Assembly: GCA_946122785.1 (NCBI GenBank)
Contig: CAMGYJ010000011.1
Span: 17,174,001-17,238,000, forward strand
Reading direction: 5' to 3'
DNA from: Linum tenue
Taxonomy: Eukaryota; Streptophyta; Magnoliopsida; Malpighiales; Linaceae
DNA: 64,000 nt
This document shows positions 12,001-22,882 of the stretch, piece after piece; the first letter of the stretch is position 1; every line of letters begins with the position of its first letter. Under the pieces are notes generated by a model. It searched no databases. It saw nothing but the letters and a program-made list of their open reading frames with translations, and was not told the origin of the DNA. Both the position numbers and the translations under genes were made by a program.

Positions 12001-13850
12001 TTCTTGCTCTGGCAACTTCTCTTTTGTGTTTTACGAAGAGTTTGATTGCTTCAAACAACAAAGTGACAGCACAGCCAGCAAATCAGGGAAGATGAGATAA
12101 ACAATAGACCAGACACTCATACAGAGGAAGAAGATGAAGACTCAAGAAAATCTTGAGCATCATGAATGGCAGGACCAGTAGAGAGATTAAGAAAGTCACT
12201 AGTGGACAAGTGAAGGGAAGAATTGATTAAAGGGTGTCAAAGCTATTGGAATTCGCTTCCAAGAAACCAGGGGCAACGAAATGAAGAAGACGACTACGAT
12301 GATGATTTAAATGACAACTCTGATCAAGAAGATGAAGCAAAGTCGGGTAATTAAGGAAGAAGACGAATGATTGCCGGATATCCATACACATCAAGGTACA
12401 GAAGGCCGCTTGTTCCTATAGTGAAGGAAAAGGACAGCTGATTGATTAAATGGTGTGATATTTGTTTGGTCACGCGTAAATGTTAAAAGATTGGAGATGA
12501 AAGTAACGACAGAAGCTCTCCAGACCAGACAGCAGCCCAGACGCCATCAATTTCACTGTAGTAGTGACAGATGCAACCTAACTTGGTAATGGTAAAATTA
12601 TTTTATGAGACAATGGGCAAGTGGGTTACCATCGTCCAACTGGTGGCCAAATGACATATGAATGAGGGAAATGGTTTTAAAAACAAGGAATCAGCACCCA
12701 GCATTCCACATCTCACCGTCACTTATCAGAGCACCCATGTGACAGAAAGTCCACAATTCTAACATCAGCCAAAGATCCCAAAAAAAAAAAAGGGAAAATG
12801 AAGCAGTTGTCTCGTAGCAAATATATACCTTTCCTAGCTCTCCTTAGAAAATAGAGCAGTGAACAAGGAATAGAGAGGAAGCTTCATATTGATCAGATGC
12901 AAGAGAACTCGAATAAGAAGATGCAATTTTAAAAAGGGGTATGAACAACTGCATGACAGGGGAGCATCCCATGGAATTTGTACGAGAGTGATCCAGTAAG
13001 TAATCAATCAGTTCAGATAAGGCAACCAAAAGAAACTAATTAATAACAATGGAGGAGTGGATGATGATGAGGATGCCAACCCACACCCACTGATGACGAC
13101 CATTACTTACTGCAGATTGAAAACGACCTGCGAGAGAATGAAAGAAACACCAAAGGAGAAAGGCAAGGAAAAGGCTCTCTAGTCTCTTCCCTCCTCCATC
13201 CCTCATTGTTAACCCCACACCATGCCTACTTCTCCTTATCCCTAAACCTTCAATTTGTCCCTTTGTGCCCTACTTGTCCGCAAGAGCCCCTCAAACTTAT
13301 TCACCCTGCTTCTGAAACCGTCAATGGCTGTTTCTCAAACCATCCAAATTATCATCCACATCATGACCTCACCACCACCACCATGGCACCTTATTCCAAG
13401 CATATCCGATATCAATCCAGCTCTTCCATTCCCAAAACGAATTCTATATTCGCCTTTCTTTCCCTCTTTAGCCTTTCGTGTAAAGGTAACAACAAGAAAA
13501 ACTATACTAATCTAACAACCACACGCAATTAAACAAAACGAAATAGAGAGACAGAGAAGCATAGAAGGCGTACAGTTGGAAGTAAGCGGAATGTGCTCCG
13601 GACGGCAGCAAAGAAGAGTCTGGAACTTGCGGCGGCGGCAGCGGTGAATGCTTTGAAGTGAAAAAATCGGTCATCGTTTTTCAATTACTTCTTTAAGCCT
13701 TGCCGCACTCTTTCCAGCTAGGTTTCACCAAAAAGGATCGAACCTAGTGCCGCGGCCGGGTGATGATTAAAGCAAATCAAGAAGCACCAGCCGAAATTAC
13801 CAACGGCGGCCTAGGAACACGGCGGAGACGGAAAGCGCGTGGCGTAACTT

Positions 13851-13881
<31 letters not shown>

Positions 13882-14006
13882 CGGCGGAGGGAACTAGACG
13901 GAGAAATTGGGCGAGCGATCAGACAGGGGAGCAGGTAGAAGGGAGAGGAAGAAGAAGCCAAGAAGGTGACGATGAGGCCGTTGAATTGAGTGACTGCTGC
14001 TGACAT
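9016..14006 (-). CDS. SirB1 N-terminal (transglutaminase-like) domain protein, probably plastid-targeted
   Basis: Nine coding exons on the minus strand join as 13801-14006, 12123-12198, 11320-11397, 10629-10989, 10393-10505, 10090-10254, 9797-9936, 9270-9359 and 9016-9175. That gives 462 residues, and all junctions are GT-AG and in phase. The middle exons carry the SirB1_N/transglutaminase-like core (AINLVLFEFRGFK, VYIEVCRRLG, VGEDFLIWPQ, CVEDPRSR). The C-terminal exons carry TPR-like helices (ERLLILQPHNWSLRRDHG, AVQELSICMAF). The molecular function of the plant family is not established. The first exon gives a Ser/Leu/Arg-rich N-terminus like a transit peptide, encoded partly by a (GA)n microsatellite. 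The start was chosen as the first ATG in that frame (14004-14006). Exons 1 and 2 rest on splice-site quality and phase only. The acceptor of the 9270-9359 exon is a CAGAAG tandem site, so one Arg may be optional. Confidence 0.85.
11186..11209. repeat. (GA)n microsatellite in an intron
   Basis: A run of about eleven GA dinucleotides lies in the intron between the exons at 11320-11397 and 10629-10989 of the SirB1-like gene. Confidence 0.9.
13853..13881. repeat. (GA)n microsatellite inside coding exon 1 of the SirB1-like gene
   Basis: A pure GA tract of about 29 bases lies within the proposed first coding exon. On the minus strand it reads CT and encodes alternating Leu-Ser in the presumptive transit peptide. 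Two-base slippage here would shift the frame, while six-base changes would only add or remove Leu-Ser pairs. Confidence 0.85.
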
Positions 14007-14144
14007 AATAACAGCCTTCGGGCAAGTCACACTCTCTCTGCTGCCGCGCTCGCTCGCCTTTTCAGGAAATGTGAGAAAAGATTTGGGAAGTGGGCCCTGG
14101 GCCTTCGACCTTGGAGGCTTGGATGGACGGTCACGGTTAGACTA

Positions 14145-15115
14145 TTTTTTCTTTTTTTGGGTCTGAATACAGACGCTAATAGCGTCCTAGATCATATCAT
14201 TAGTATCACCACTTTTGATAATGTCTATGTTATCGTACAAAAGCCAATAATAAATGTTTGGATTGCTCCTATCGGAGAGATGTATATCAAAAGTAAGGGA
14301 ACGACCTTTACAAGTAAGGAGATCGGTTACAAAATTACATTCGCTATAAACATGTTTAACTTCAACACTCCACTCTCTAAAAAAAAGAATGCTCTCAAAG
14401 AGCTTAGCAATGCGTCCAGGACAGTGATCAGATTGATCCTTTTTCTTGATGATGTTCGGAGTTAAAGTTGAATCAAGGTTGAGCTCAACCCTTCTTTAAC
14501 AAGCTGCCAAGCCATTTCCAACTCTTCTGCAGCTCCTTTCAATTAAGCCTGAGTGATGGTACTTCTTCCAAGATTGCTACGAAACGCGTCCCTCCCCCAA
14601 GCATCTTCCTAGATGATCCCTTATTAGACCAACAACGGCAGCTTGTCCAGAGGGTTGATCACAGACCCGTCAGTTTGAACTTGTATCCAACCTTCTCTTG
14701 TGGGTCTCTTAGGGCCAGTAAACCCCAAGTCGACGAGGTCATTCTCATCTAAACATTTGATAAAGTCTTTCACCTCGTCAAAGTTGAATGGGGAACCCCC
14801 TTGCTTCTCGGAGGACTTCGAAATGGAGTTGAAATCTCCTAACAGGATCTAGGGGATCTTTGTACCTCTTAAAATCCTTCCAATTGACTCCCATAGCTCC
14901 CCTATATTGTGCTCATTTGGGCTAGCATAAATTGCCATCAATTGACAGATCTCTTTGTCCGCCTTCTAGCATTGAGGTTGATAAACTGCCTTTGACATTC
15001 CAAAAGCTCGAAGCTCACCTTATCCTCATTTCATAAAACCAAAATACCTCCACTGAAACCTACGGCATCTGACACTTTCCATGAATCAAAGCCTAGTGAC
15101 CAGTGCAGTCAAAAT
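14145..15115 (-). mobile_element. LINE deletion derivative: endonuclease joined to RNase H, with A-rich tail
   Basis: Read on the minus strand, peptide fragments of a plant LINE endonuclease come first (a GGILVLWNEDK block near 15020-15050; GDFNSIS near 14825-14845; DLVDLGFTGP near 14715-14745). The C-terminal RNase H (RVT_3-type) domain follows at once: TREGWIQVQTDGS near 14665-14700, a degenerate LKGAAEELEMAW stretch near 14500-14545, and REWSVEVKHVY near 14350-14385. The whole reverse transcriptase is missing. An A-rich tail follows on the minus strand (T-rich on plus, 14145-14160). Stops interrupt the frame. Confidence 0.8.
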
Positions 15116-15199
15116 AGCACATTAAAACGTAAAAACTTACGTTTTTACATATCTAGATAACAAAAACGATTCAGTTCTACCTAAAGTTGCTTAGACACA

Positions 15200-16680
15200 A
15201 AAAAAAAGGAGTAAACCATGGGGGGAAATCGGTAAATTGCATAAAATAGGTAAAATCGTGATTCTAATGAATTTTTATACGATTTTACCATCCTTTAAAA
15301 ATGCACTAATTTGCCCAAAAACGACGCCATTTTGGTGATTGATTCGAGCATAATTACAAATATTTTATCCTTCATTTCTTGATCATTTGACTTGGTAATC
15401 GTCGTCCCTTGACCTATTTCACGCTAGTTTGTGTTCCTTTCAAAACATTTCAGTAACCTAACACATGTGGAAAAGTCGAGGACAAGTTTCAGGACAAATG
15501 CCGGTCAAAAAACGCCAAAGTATGATGAAAGTGAAAAGATCACGGGATGGGAGAAAATATCACGGTCACAGCCCGTGAACATTGATTGTTGGTCGTGAAT
15601 TGCTAAGGAAAAGGAGGCTTCGGATGGATCGCAGGCGGAGTCGAGATTGCGGTCTCAAGACCATGACATTTACTAGCGGACGTGAAGATGAGACAAAATG
15701 ACTGTGTCTTTGGTCGAGATCATGGGCAGGCTGTCTAGATCATGGCTGTGATCTTCATCCCGTGATGTTGGGGCTCATGCTGTATAGAAGAGGCAGCTTT
15801 GGGAGAGAGAAAGGAGAGTTTGGCTGGGTTTTGAATTTTAGGGTTCCTTTAGGGTTCCAACCCAAAACTCCCAAATGGGCATTTCTAGAGAGAGGGGGGG
15901 GGGATCTTGAAATCTTGGAGTTTAATTGGAGGCTTGGGTTGAAATTGGAGTCAAGGATTCAACCCTAGAAGAAGAAGATCTTGAGCTATTTTGTAATCTC
16001 TCTCTTCTCTCTATGTATTATACCTCTTTTCTTTGGTAGTGAACCCTAGGTCTAGATTTTGGTTTGATGTTGATGTATGTAATAGATTCTATGTTTGATT
16101 GATGATTTAATCTATTTGATGGATGGTTTTGATGAACTGCATGATTTTGGATTCCACTTCATGTCAATTGAGCTTTTTACCTATGAGGGAGATAATCCCC
16201 TTATAGCACATTATTGGTGTTTTAGGGTCACTCCTATCATATGTCATCTGGGTAATCCCGACGGAGTTTTCGATCTATCTTATAACGATATAGGGTTTCC
16301 CTAGTTTGATTTGAGCGCCTAACCATCCATCACTTCGTCGTTCCGGGTCAAGCCCGAGTAAGTCAATCTCCTAACGATAGGATAGTGAGTAAATCGAGCT
16401 AGAATAGTACTCAACATCGATCCAAATGACGGAACTAGGGAGATTCAAGCTAAGGGAGCTCCGCCACTTGTAATTAGCTAGGGTAGTGGTTAGGTTATTG
16501 TAGATAGGTTAGTTTCTTAATCACTATTATAGGTTGGTTGGATAACGAAAACTCAAGCCAAAGTAAGGTACACGTAGGAGACCCATGCTTCTATATGTTT
16601 ATTGTTTGCTTACCCTATGCTACATCCGGTCGTCGGTTATGCTTGACCGTTGATTGAGATGTGTAATTAGAGTCGAGTCA
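15200..16680 (+). mobile_element. Probable 5' LTR of a Ty3/gypsy (Tat/Athila-type) element
   Basis: The region directly upstream of a tRNA-Asp-type primer binding site looks like a long gypsy LTR. It has AT-rich and CACGGTCAC/CCCGTGA-type palindromic stretches near 15540-15590, a downstream transcribed-looking part with TTTTGTAATCTCTCTC near 15990, and it ends ...GTCGAGTCA just before the binding site. The left boundary is not determined, so the start given is approximate. No matching 3' LTR was found in the window. Confidence 0.5.
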
Positions 16681-16686
16681 AGTTTT

Positions 16687-16704
16687 TGGCGTCGTTGCTG
16701 AGAA
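16687..16704 (+). other. Degenerate primer binding site, tRNA-Asp type
   Basis: TGGCGTCGTTGCTGAGAA resembles the TGGCGCCGTTGCCGGGGA site used by Tat/Athila gypsy elements (complementary to the 3' end of tRNA-Asp), with four mismatches. It marks the LTR/internal border. Confidence 0.65.
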
Positions 16705-16849
16705 ACATTCTAATCGGAAAAAGGCTTAGGTCGTTAGTTTAGCCATTTTGTTTTTTGTTTTGTGTTTGTTGACCCTACTCTTCGTCTTGAAGGGTGCTTT
16801 GTGTTTGTTTGAGTTTCTTTTTGTGTTTTTGTGTTTGTAGGTTGAATCA

Positions 16850-17356
16850 TGGATCCCAATGACTTCTACAACATGTGGGGTATCCACAACCATCCGAATG
16901 GGGTACCCCGGAGCTTCATGGAGTAATCAAGAGGATGGAAGCCAAAGATCTGAGTTCTAGGATCAACCTCCCTTCCAAGAAGAACAACCATGCTCATGGG
17001 GATATCAAGAAGATTCCTCATACAAAGAAGATTTCCCTCCATAACCCAAGGCGAAGTCCAAGTTGGAGTTGGCAATGGAAGCCTTCATGGGGAATTCCTC
17101 AAGAGCATGTGCCACTCTACAACAGGAGTCAAAGAGCGAATTAGAGTTCATGGTGGAGCGGTTTGCCCGAGGCACCGACGAAGGATTGTCGAACTTGGAT
17201 CTCCCACAACCCAAAGTGAAGTCCAAATTGGAACTTGCGAGGGAGAACTTTGAAAGAGCATGCTCCAACACGGATTCCCAACCCATCCCTCCTCCCGGTT
17301 TGACATTACAAAAGAAGGTGACACCAACTTCTTTCACAAGTTTTGACTTCAATTAG
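16850..17356 (+). pseudogene. Gypsy gag remnant
   Basis: An ATG at 16850 starts a short frame (MDPNDFYNMW) that stops at 16923. A second frame at 17057-17356 reads as a charged, helical gag-like peptide with an internal repeat of the unit KSKLELA (near 17060 and 17219). Position after the primer binding site and amino-acid character fit a truncated gag. No protease, polymerase or integrase follows; the element ends abruptly in AT-rich DNA. Confidence 0.5.
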
Positions 17357-18042
17357 GACGATCAATAGTAATATTAAAATGGGTGGAAAAGAAAATGTGT
17401 TTCTTTCATAAGTTTTACTTCTAACATTAAATGGTAATATCAATAGTATAATTGCATATTAAATTTAGGACAATCAATAATAAATTTAGTACCGACAAAT
17501 AATAATTTCCCATCTTAATTTTCTTTTTTGACCGTTGTAACTCTTTCCTCTCTATCTTTTTCATATGGGCTGAAATAGTATCCAATCTCGATTAACCATT
17601 ATCCTTCTTTCCGACAAGAATATTTCTAATCAAGTACACAACTACACGTGATTTAAAAGACAAAAGAAACCCTAATACGAAGGTATCTGAAAGGGGGAGA
17701 GGGACTGCAGTGGCTTCTTCCCCAATCAGTGAAACACCACCAACCTTCTTTCCTTCCCTTCCCTTCTCCCCAACCCCAAATCCACAGAGTTCTGTACTGT
17801 TAGCAATACATCCCTTTCCCCAATTTCCCCCATTCCTGACAAAGCAACCAGCTGAAAGATTAACAAGCCCCATAAGCATTCCTCATAAACGAATCCCACA
17901 AGCAATGCAAACGACATTCTTCCACATCTCGCAAGCAATGAGGCCGATATAGCTAATAGCTAGCTCCATTTCCTCAAGAAGCCGCATTCTTCCGCAGGAG
18001 GGAAACACAAACCCTCCAAGCTTCAACAACCTTCCCCAATCC
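17357..18042 (+). promoter_or_regulatory. Upstream region and probable 5' UTR of the membrane-protein gene
   Basis: An AT-rich part (17357-17640) is followed by a strongly pyrimidine-rich stretch (CTTCC/CTTTCC repeats, about 17735-17840), common in plant core promoters and 5' leaders. No protein-coding gene is seen. A precise TATA box and start site cannot be fixed by reading. Confidence 0.35.
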
Positions 18043-18865
18043 ATGGCAGAGTAAGTAGAAATACCCAAAAAAAAAAATTCTCTACCCAGATCTGAAAAAA
18101 CCGATCAAGATGTTTTCTGATGACGAATTGTTCCAATCCCTGCTGTATAATTTCATTCCCATCTCCTTCGCATCCCAAATAATCAAAAAGTTTCAATCTT
18201 TTTTCAGCTCAATAAACCTCTGCCTAATTGCTCTGTTTTTTCCCCCCCTTTTCCTCTGTTTTCCCAGATCTCCCAAAACCTCGTACTACGAAGAGAATGT
18301 GGTCGCCACCAGCAGAAGGGAAAGGGCGTCCTACTCATCCCCATCCACCGCCGCCGGCGCCACCACGAGCGTCCACGTCACCGCCCTCGACGGGCTGGTC
18401 AACGTCAACTCCCTCTTCACAATCGCCGTCTTCGTGGGGCTCTCCTTCACGACCCCAGGCCAGCGCAGCCTCGAGAATCGGAGCTCCTGCGACGCCGGGA
18501 TCGAGGAGGCCAAGAAGCTTCTGGTCTTCGAGGTGGTCTCCTTCAGCTTCTTCCTCTTCTCCTCGCTGATCGCGCAGGGTTTGAAGCTGGCCATCAATCT
18601 GCTCAACAGTAAAGACGTGGACGAGGCGTTCAAGGCCCACATCAATCTCAAGGTTCTGAGGTTCGGGATGATGGGCTCCGCGATTGGATCCGTGATGGGA
18701 TGCATTTTCCTGGTCCTGTCGATGGTGAACGTGATCGAGATTCGGCTCGGGCTGCTGTCGTGCGGGAGTAAGAGCGCGATTCATGCGGTGGCGGCGCTGG
18801 TCTTGCTGGTTTCCTCTGCTCTCGTGTGTTATATCTCGACTGCTGTTTATGCTTTCTTGCACTGA
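18043..18865 (+). CDS. Plant-specific four-transmembrane-helix protein
   Basis: Two coding exons: 18043-18050 (only ATGGCAGA) and 18268-18865, joined across a GTAAGT...TTTTCCCAG intron, give 201 residues starting MAESPKTSYYEEN. A longer unspliced frame from 18113 exists but would replace this start with intron sequence, so the spliced form is preferred. Hydrophobic segments lie at about residues 49-65, 86-106, 135-160 and 173-199, with short charged loops (NSKDVDEAFKAHINLK between helices 2 and 3). This matches a conserved plant family of small membrane proteins with no established biochemical role; some relatives may carry the label maternal effect embryo arrest 60, which I cannot verify. 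The coding part is GC-rich and intron-poor compared with its neighbours. Confidence 0.85.
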
Positions 18866-18888
18866 AAATGATGTGATGATGAAAATTT

Positions 18889-18908
18889 GGATGGATGGAT
18901 GGATGGAT
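18889..18908. repeat. (GGAT)n microsatellite in the presumptive 3' UTR
   Basis: About five GGAT units lie directly downstream of the stop codon of the four-helix membrane protein gene. Confidence 0.85.
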
Positions 18909-19818
18909 TGGTTGATATGAAAGGTATGAATTGGTTTTGATGTGAGAGTTTGTTGGCGTTGGTTGCGTGAATTGAGAACTCTGGCAGTGATTAGACCAAG
19001 TTGAGTAATCATCCGTCGTGAGATGAGAACACGAAGGGAGTGAGTGGATTATTGGTGTTGCGTAAGCCGATCGTGGTAGGAATTTTACAACAAATGAATT
19101 GTGGGGTTGTTTGATGAGATATATTTCTGTGTAGGATTTGCAATTTTGTCATAGTCCCATATTTTGTGGGATTTTGGCAAAATAACATGTTTAGAAATGC
19201 CTTTTTAAAACGAGGGATTTTATACATGAAAGTTCAAAATCAGATTCATGTACAAAATCGGATAAATGTGGGTTTTCAAAATGGTTAATTAGGATCAGCT
19301 TTTTTTTCCTTCTAGAATTAACCTTCTCTTTTCTTATTTGGGTTTTGAAAATAGTTAATTAGCATATGCCAGACAAAGACAAACCTAGCTCTGTTGGTCG
19401 ATGGCAATGGAGACGGCGGAATCACGGTGAAACGGTACGATAAGGAAGTACGAAGAAGATGGAAGCGAAGTTTTGATTGAGAAGAACTCTTCAGTGCTGC
19501 AAAAGCTAAAACCCTTTTCTCCCAACCATTTTCCGTTCATCTTGGCAACCTCGTCGAGCTTCTAGCGTATTGGTGGTAGCAACTATCCCACCGGTATCCA
19601 AACTTAAACAATTAAAGGGAATATGTAGCAAGATTTCGGTGACGCAAGAAACCTACAAGTCTGAGTTCTAGGATATGAAGAGAAGTTTACGTGAACAAAA
19701 CCACCCATCTCATCCTAATAAGGGAAGACAAATCAAACTGATAACAGGAGTCGCCACCTAGGGGCACCTGAAATCCTCGCCGATCATCTAGCGGCAAGAA
19801 AAATATAAAAACAAATTA
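18909..19818. other. 3' UTR and intergenic DNA, no gene recognised
   Basis: The first few hundred bases are probably the 3' UTR of the membrane-protein gene. The remainder contains no recognisable coding motif on either strand. Confidence 0.5.
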
Positions 19819-19891
19819 TGGAGATGCAGGGGATCGAACCCTGTACCTCCCGCATGCAAAGCGGGCGCTCTACCATTTGAGCTACATCCCC
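19819..19891 (-). tRNA. tRNA-Ala (anticodon TGC)
   Basis: The minus strand folds as a complete 73-nt cloverleaf without an intron. The acceptor stem GGGGATG pairs with CATCTCC and includes the G3:U70 wobble pair, the identity determinant for alanyl-tRNA synthetase. The D arm contains AGCTCAAATGGTAGAGC. The anticodon stem CCCGC/GCGGG encloses the loop TTTGCAT (anticodon TGC). The T arm carries GGTTCGATC. The discriminator is A and CCA is not encoded. The A and B boxes are internal, and a short T run on the transcript's 3' side could terminate Pol III. Confidence 0.95.
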
Positions 19892-22882
19892 ATCATTTGT
19901 TCAAGAATTGAAGTTAAACAATTTATACTAGTATATTCCAATGCAAACTTACAGAAAACTAACTGTTCTTTTATACTAGTTGTTCTTTTATTTCATAACT
20001 ACAATGTTTCTATTATTGTTACTAAAGCCAATGGTGAAAATAATGCTGAACAAGTAGATTATCGCAGACTTTTCACAATTTGATTTATAGATCGATGTAT
20101 AAGATTAAAAGTAATAGATAGAGCTGTATCCTACTGCATTTCCCACAACCATTTGAAGATGGAGAAGCGACCAATGACCAATCAGACAACGCCAACGACT
20201 GAGTTGCCTACTGCATCCTACATTCGACAAGTTGGAAGATCTGTTCTAGAGAAACCAGAGAACTTTCAAAAAAAAAAAAAATCTGCAGCCATCCGCGCTG
20301 GTTGCACACAAAATGATCAACACTATTCTGGAATGACTTGCTGCTCACGGCAAGGTTAACAGAAACCATAAATAATAGTCTTTGAAAGAGGAATTAAGAT
20401 CTTATGGTCAGCAGGAACAATTTTGACACATCGGCAGAAAACTCATAGCCTAATAGAGAAATGAAAGCATTTTGGTAAAGATGACAGCAACAACATCAAT
20501 CGACGATTTCAAAAAAAGCAACAGTAAGTACGAGACGGCTGGCAACCGTGGCTGATTGTGAGCTTTCTCCGTTGTCTTCCATCACATGTGTAGAACATGG
20601 CAACATCCACCCTAAACTTTTACTTGCAAATAAAACATGAATCCCAGCTGAGCAAGTGAAAATCCCTGTAATTTCACGTTCGCCCAAAAGGCCAAAACAG
20701 AAACCGGAAGATTAAAGAAGAAAACCCAAAAACAGTATAGCTTTCTATTTTACGCCTCCCTACACCACCACAAGCCTGAATTCAATGCACCACCACCCGG
20801 TGGAGAAGAAGGGATGCGTTTCGGCGTTGTTTCCTACCACTCTGCCAGCAGATTAAGAGCAGCAACTTTTCCCGGGCACCATCAAGAATTAATTCCTGCA
20901 GAGCACAGCTATATATCCATTTTCCGACTTCTCAACTAGTCTTCTTGGAACTTGTTTTGTCGATCCACCGGATTTTCCTGCCAGAGACAAAAGCAACTCC
21001 AACTTGACAGGGACTACCATAAGGCAGGAGCTTACAACATCCTAATAAATAATCAGCTAACTAAAACCTGTCCATCACTAATCAAATTGGGAACTCTTAG
21101 CCACAGGGAGAATAGAGCCAACTCCAGATTGAAGCTACTTGGTAACCGACGAACCATTCTTAGAGCAAAGACTATCCCGATCAGGGACTGGACTTTTACT
21201 AGCTCTACCAACTTGTCTGACCATAGTGCATCGAAGAAACAAAAACCATGCCACTTTTGTTACATTATCTTCTTCATTCATCTATTGATGAATGGTTGGT
21301 AGGCGATAAATTTAGAGAAGATCATAATGATCTGTGATATGCTCAAACGTCAAACGGTTGGCTGAGTGTTCAGAGTTCAAACCTAGTACATCAATCATCA
21401 TGATGGGGCAGATTTTTGCTTCAGTTTTGATTGTCTTTCTCATTCTTCCTTATTTGACAATTTCAGTAGTTTTCTTGGATAAGCTGAAGACTTTCAGGAA
21501 AAGTAGTATCTAGCTAGGAATTCATTTTCATACACTAATTTGCCAATGAAGTTCTGTAGCTCGTATACATGAAGGGGAGGAGGCTAGTTCCAAACTATTG
21601 GGAGATTATATCAGATACAGGAGTTTTTCCTTGTGATTTATTAGGCTTATGAAACCTAGGCTGTCACCCCGAGCTACCAGACCTTACTCCCCATAGGTGT
21701 GGCAGTTCTTCCTCCATTATACCTAGAAAAAAAATCCTACAATGAACTATTTCTTATAAATTCCAGCAACCCCTAGTTCTCTTATATATTCACAGCAGCC
21801 CTAGGCACATCACGTCGCCTATGATGCTCATGTGATCATCCCCTAGACGATTCTCCGGTCCAATCACCCTAGTCAATTTCAACAATCTAAGTGCCATTAT
21901 AAGGTTTAAGGTGAAAAAAGACAGCTACAGATTAGGAGACAGAACTCTAAACAGAAACGAAACTGAAAAGTGTAATAAAACCAAAATAAACAAGGAAGGA
22001 AGCATGAAGTGTAGAAAACTTGCAGTTGTGGTACCTCTCCCTCATCATGTTTTCCTGCCTTCCATAAGCTGTCAAGCAAATTGAATACCCAACAACATCT
22101 GCATAGAAACTGTGCATTCTGAAAGTTAAAATACTCATTCAATCTGCAAGAAACATGTTGAGGAAGTTTTAAGAAAATGAAATTGAGAAGGACCTGCATT
22201 TCATTATTCCCTAGGTTACTCATACCTCACTCTGTTACCTTCATGACAATTTCTTTATTCTGTTCAAGTGTCTGTTGATCGATCTAATTCAGTTGATTGG
22301 TTTCTTCTTCCTGGAGAAGCTCTTCCCTGGAAATTTCCCTTCCCCAATAATTGATGAAAAGAGGCATACTACAAACTTCGTACTCTAACAACAACCATCT
22401 GTCCTATTTAAATGTTAGAATCCCTATTTTGTAGACATACAATGAAACAAAATTCTAATGTTCTCTAGACCATTTTCCAAGTCGCTTTCTGGCTTGTTTT
22501 GTGAATGCTGCTGCCTTATTCAAGGACAGGAGAGCCAACACAGGAATGAAGTAAAAAGCAGCAACCTAATGGCTATCATTCTTTAGCAAAAACATTCCAG
22601 CCGCACATGAATTGGGTTTCCTCGATCTTATAGGGATGCCTTTTTTTCACCTAAAGGCCAAAGTTATGTGTTTCCATATTAACTTTTGTCCGGGGTAAGC
22701 TGAGAACGGAAACAACCCAGCGCTGACATCAGAGCAAGAAATAGAACCATTATGTTTCCAAGGTATCTGCTGGATATTACACAGCTCTCAATGCTTAAGT
22801 ATGAAAGCTGGTATTAACACATATCATCCACGAGCAAAAGCTTCCATGATCATAATAATAATACTTGCATTGCATGCAAAGG
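19892..22882. other. Intergenic stretch between tRNA-Ala and the FAR1-domain gene
   Basis: No open frame here resembles a known protein. Part of the right side is probably 3' UTR of the minus-strand FAR1-domain gene. A 13-bp poly(A) run lies at 20269-20281. Transcribed noncoding sequence or spliced 3' UTR exons cannot be excluded. Confidence 0.45.

Noticed and set aside
18110..18267. Long N-terminal extension MFSDDELFQSLLYNF... of the membrane-protein frame
   Set aside because: It reads through a sequence with a GTAAGT donor (18051) and a TTTTCCCAG acceptor (18259-18267), and its text is low-conservation and intron-like. Splicing yields a clean MAESPKTSYY start.
18335..19012. 225-codon minus-strand frame opposite the membrane-protein gene
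   Set aside because: It is the antisense shadow of a GC-rich exon, with low-complexity acidic text and no motif.
21350..21400. Possible tRNA or SINE with GGCTGAGTG and AGTTCAAACC
   Set aside because: The A-box-like and B-box-like motifs are only a few bases apart, too close for a Pol III promoter, and no cloverleaf forms.
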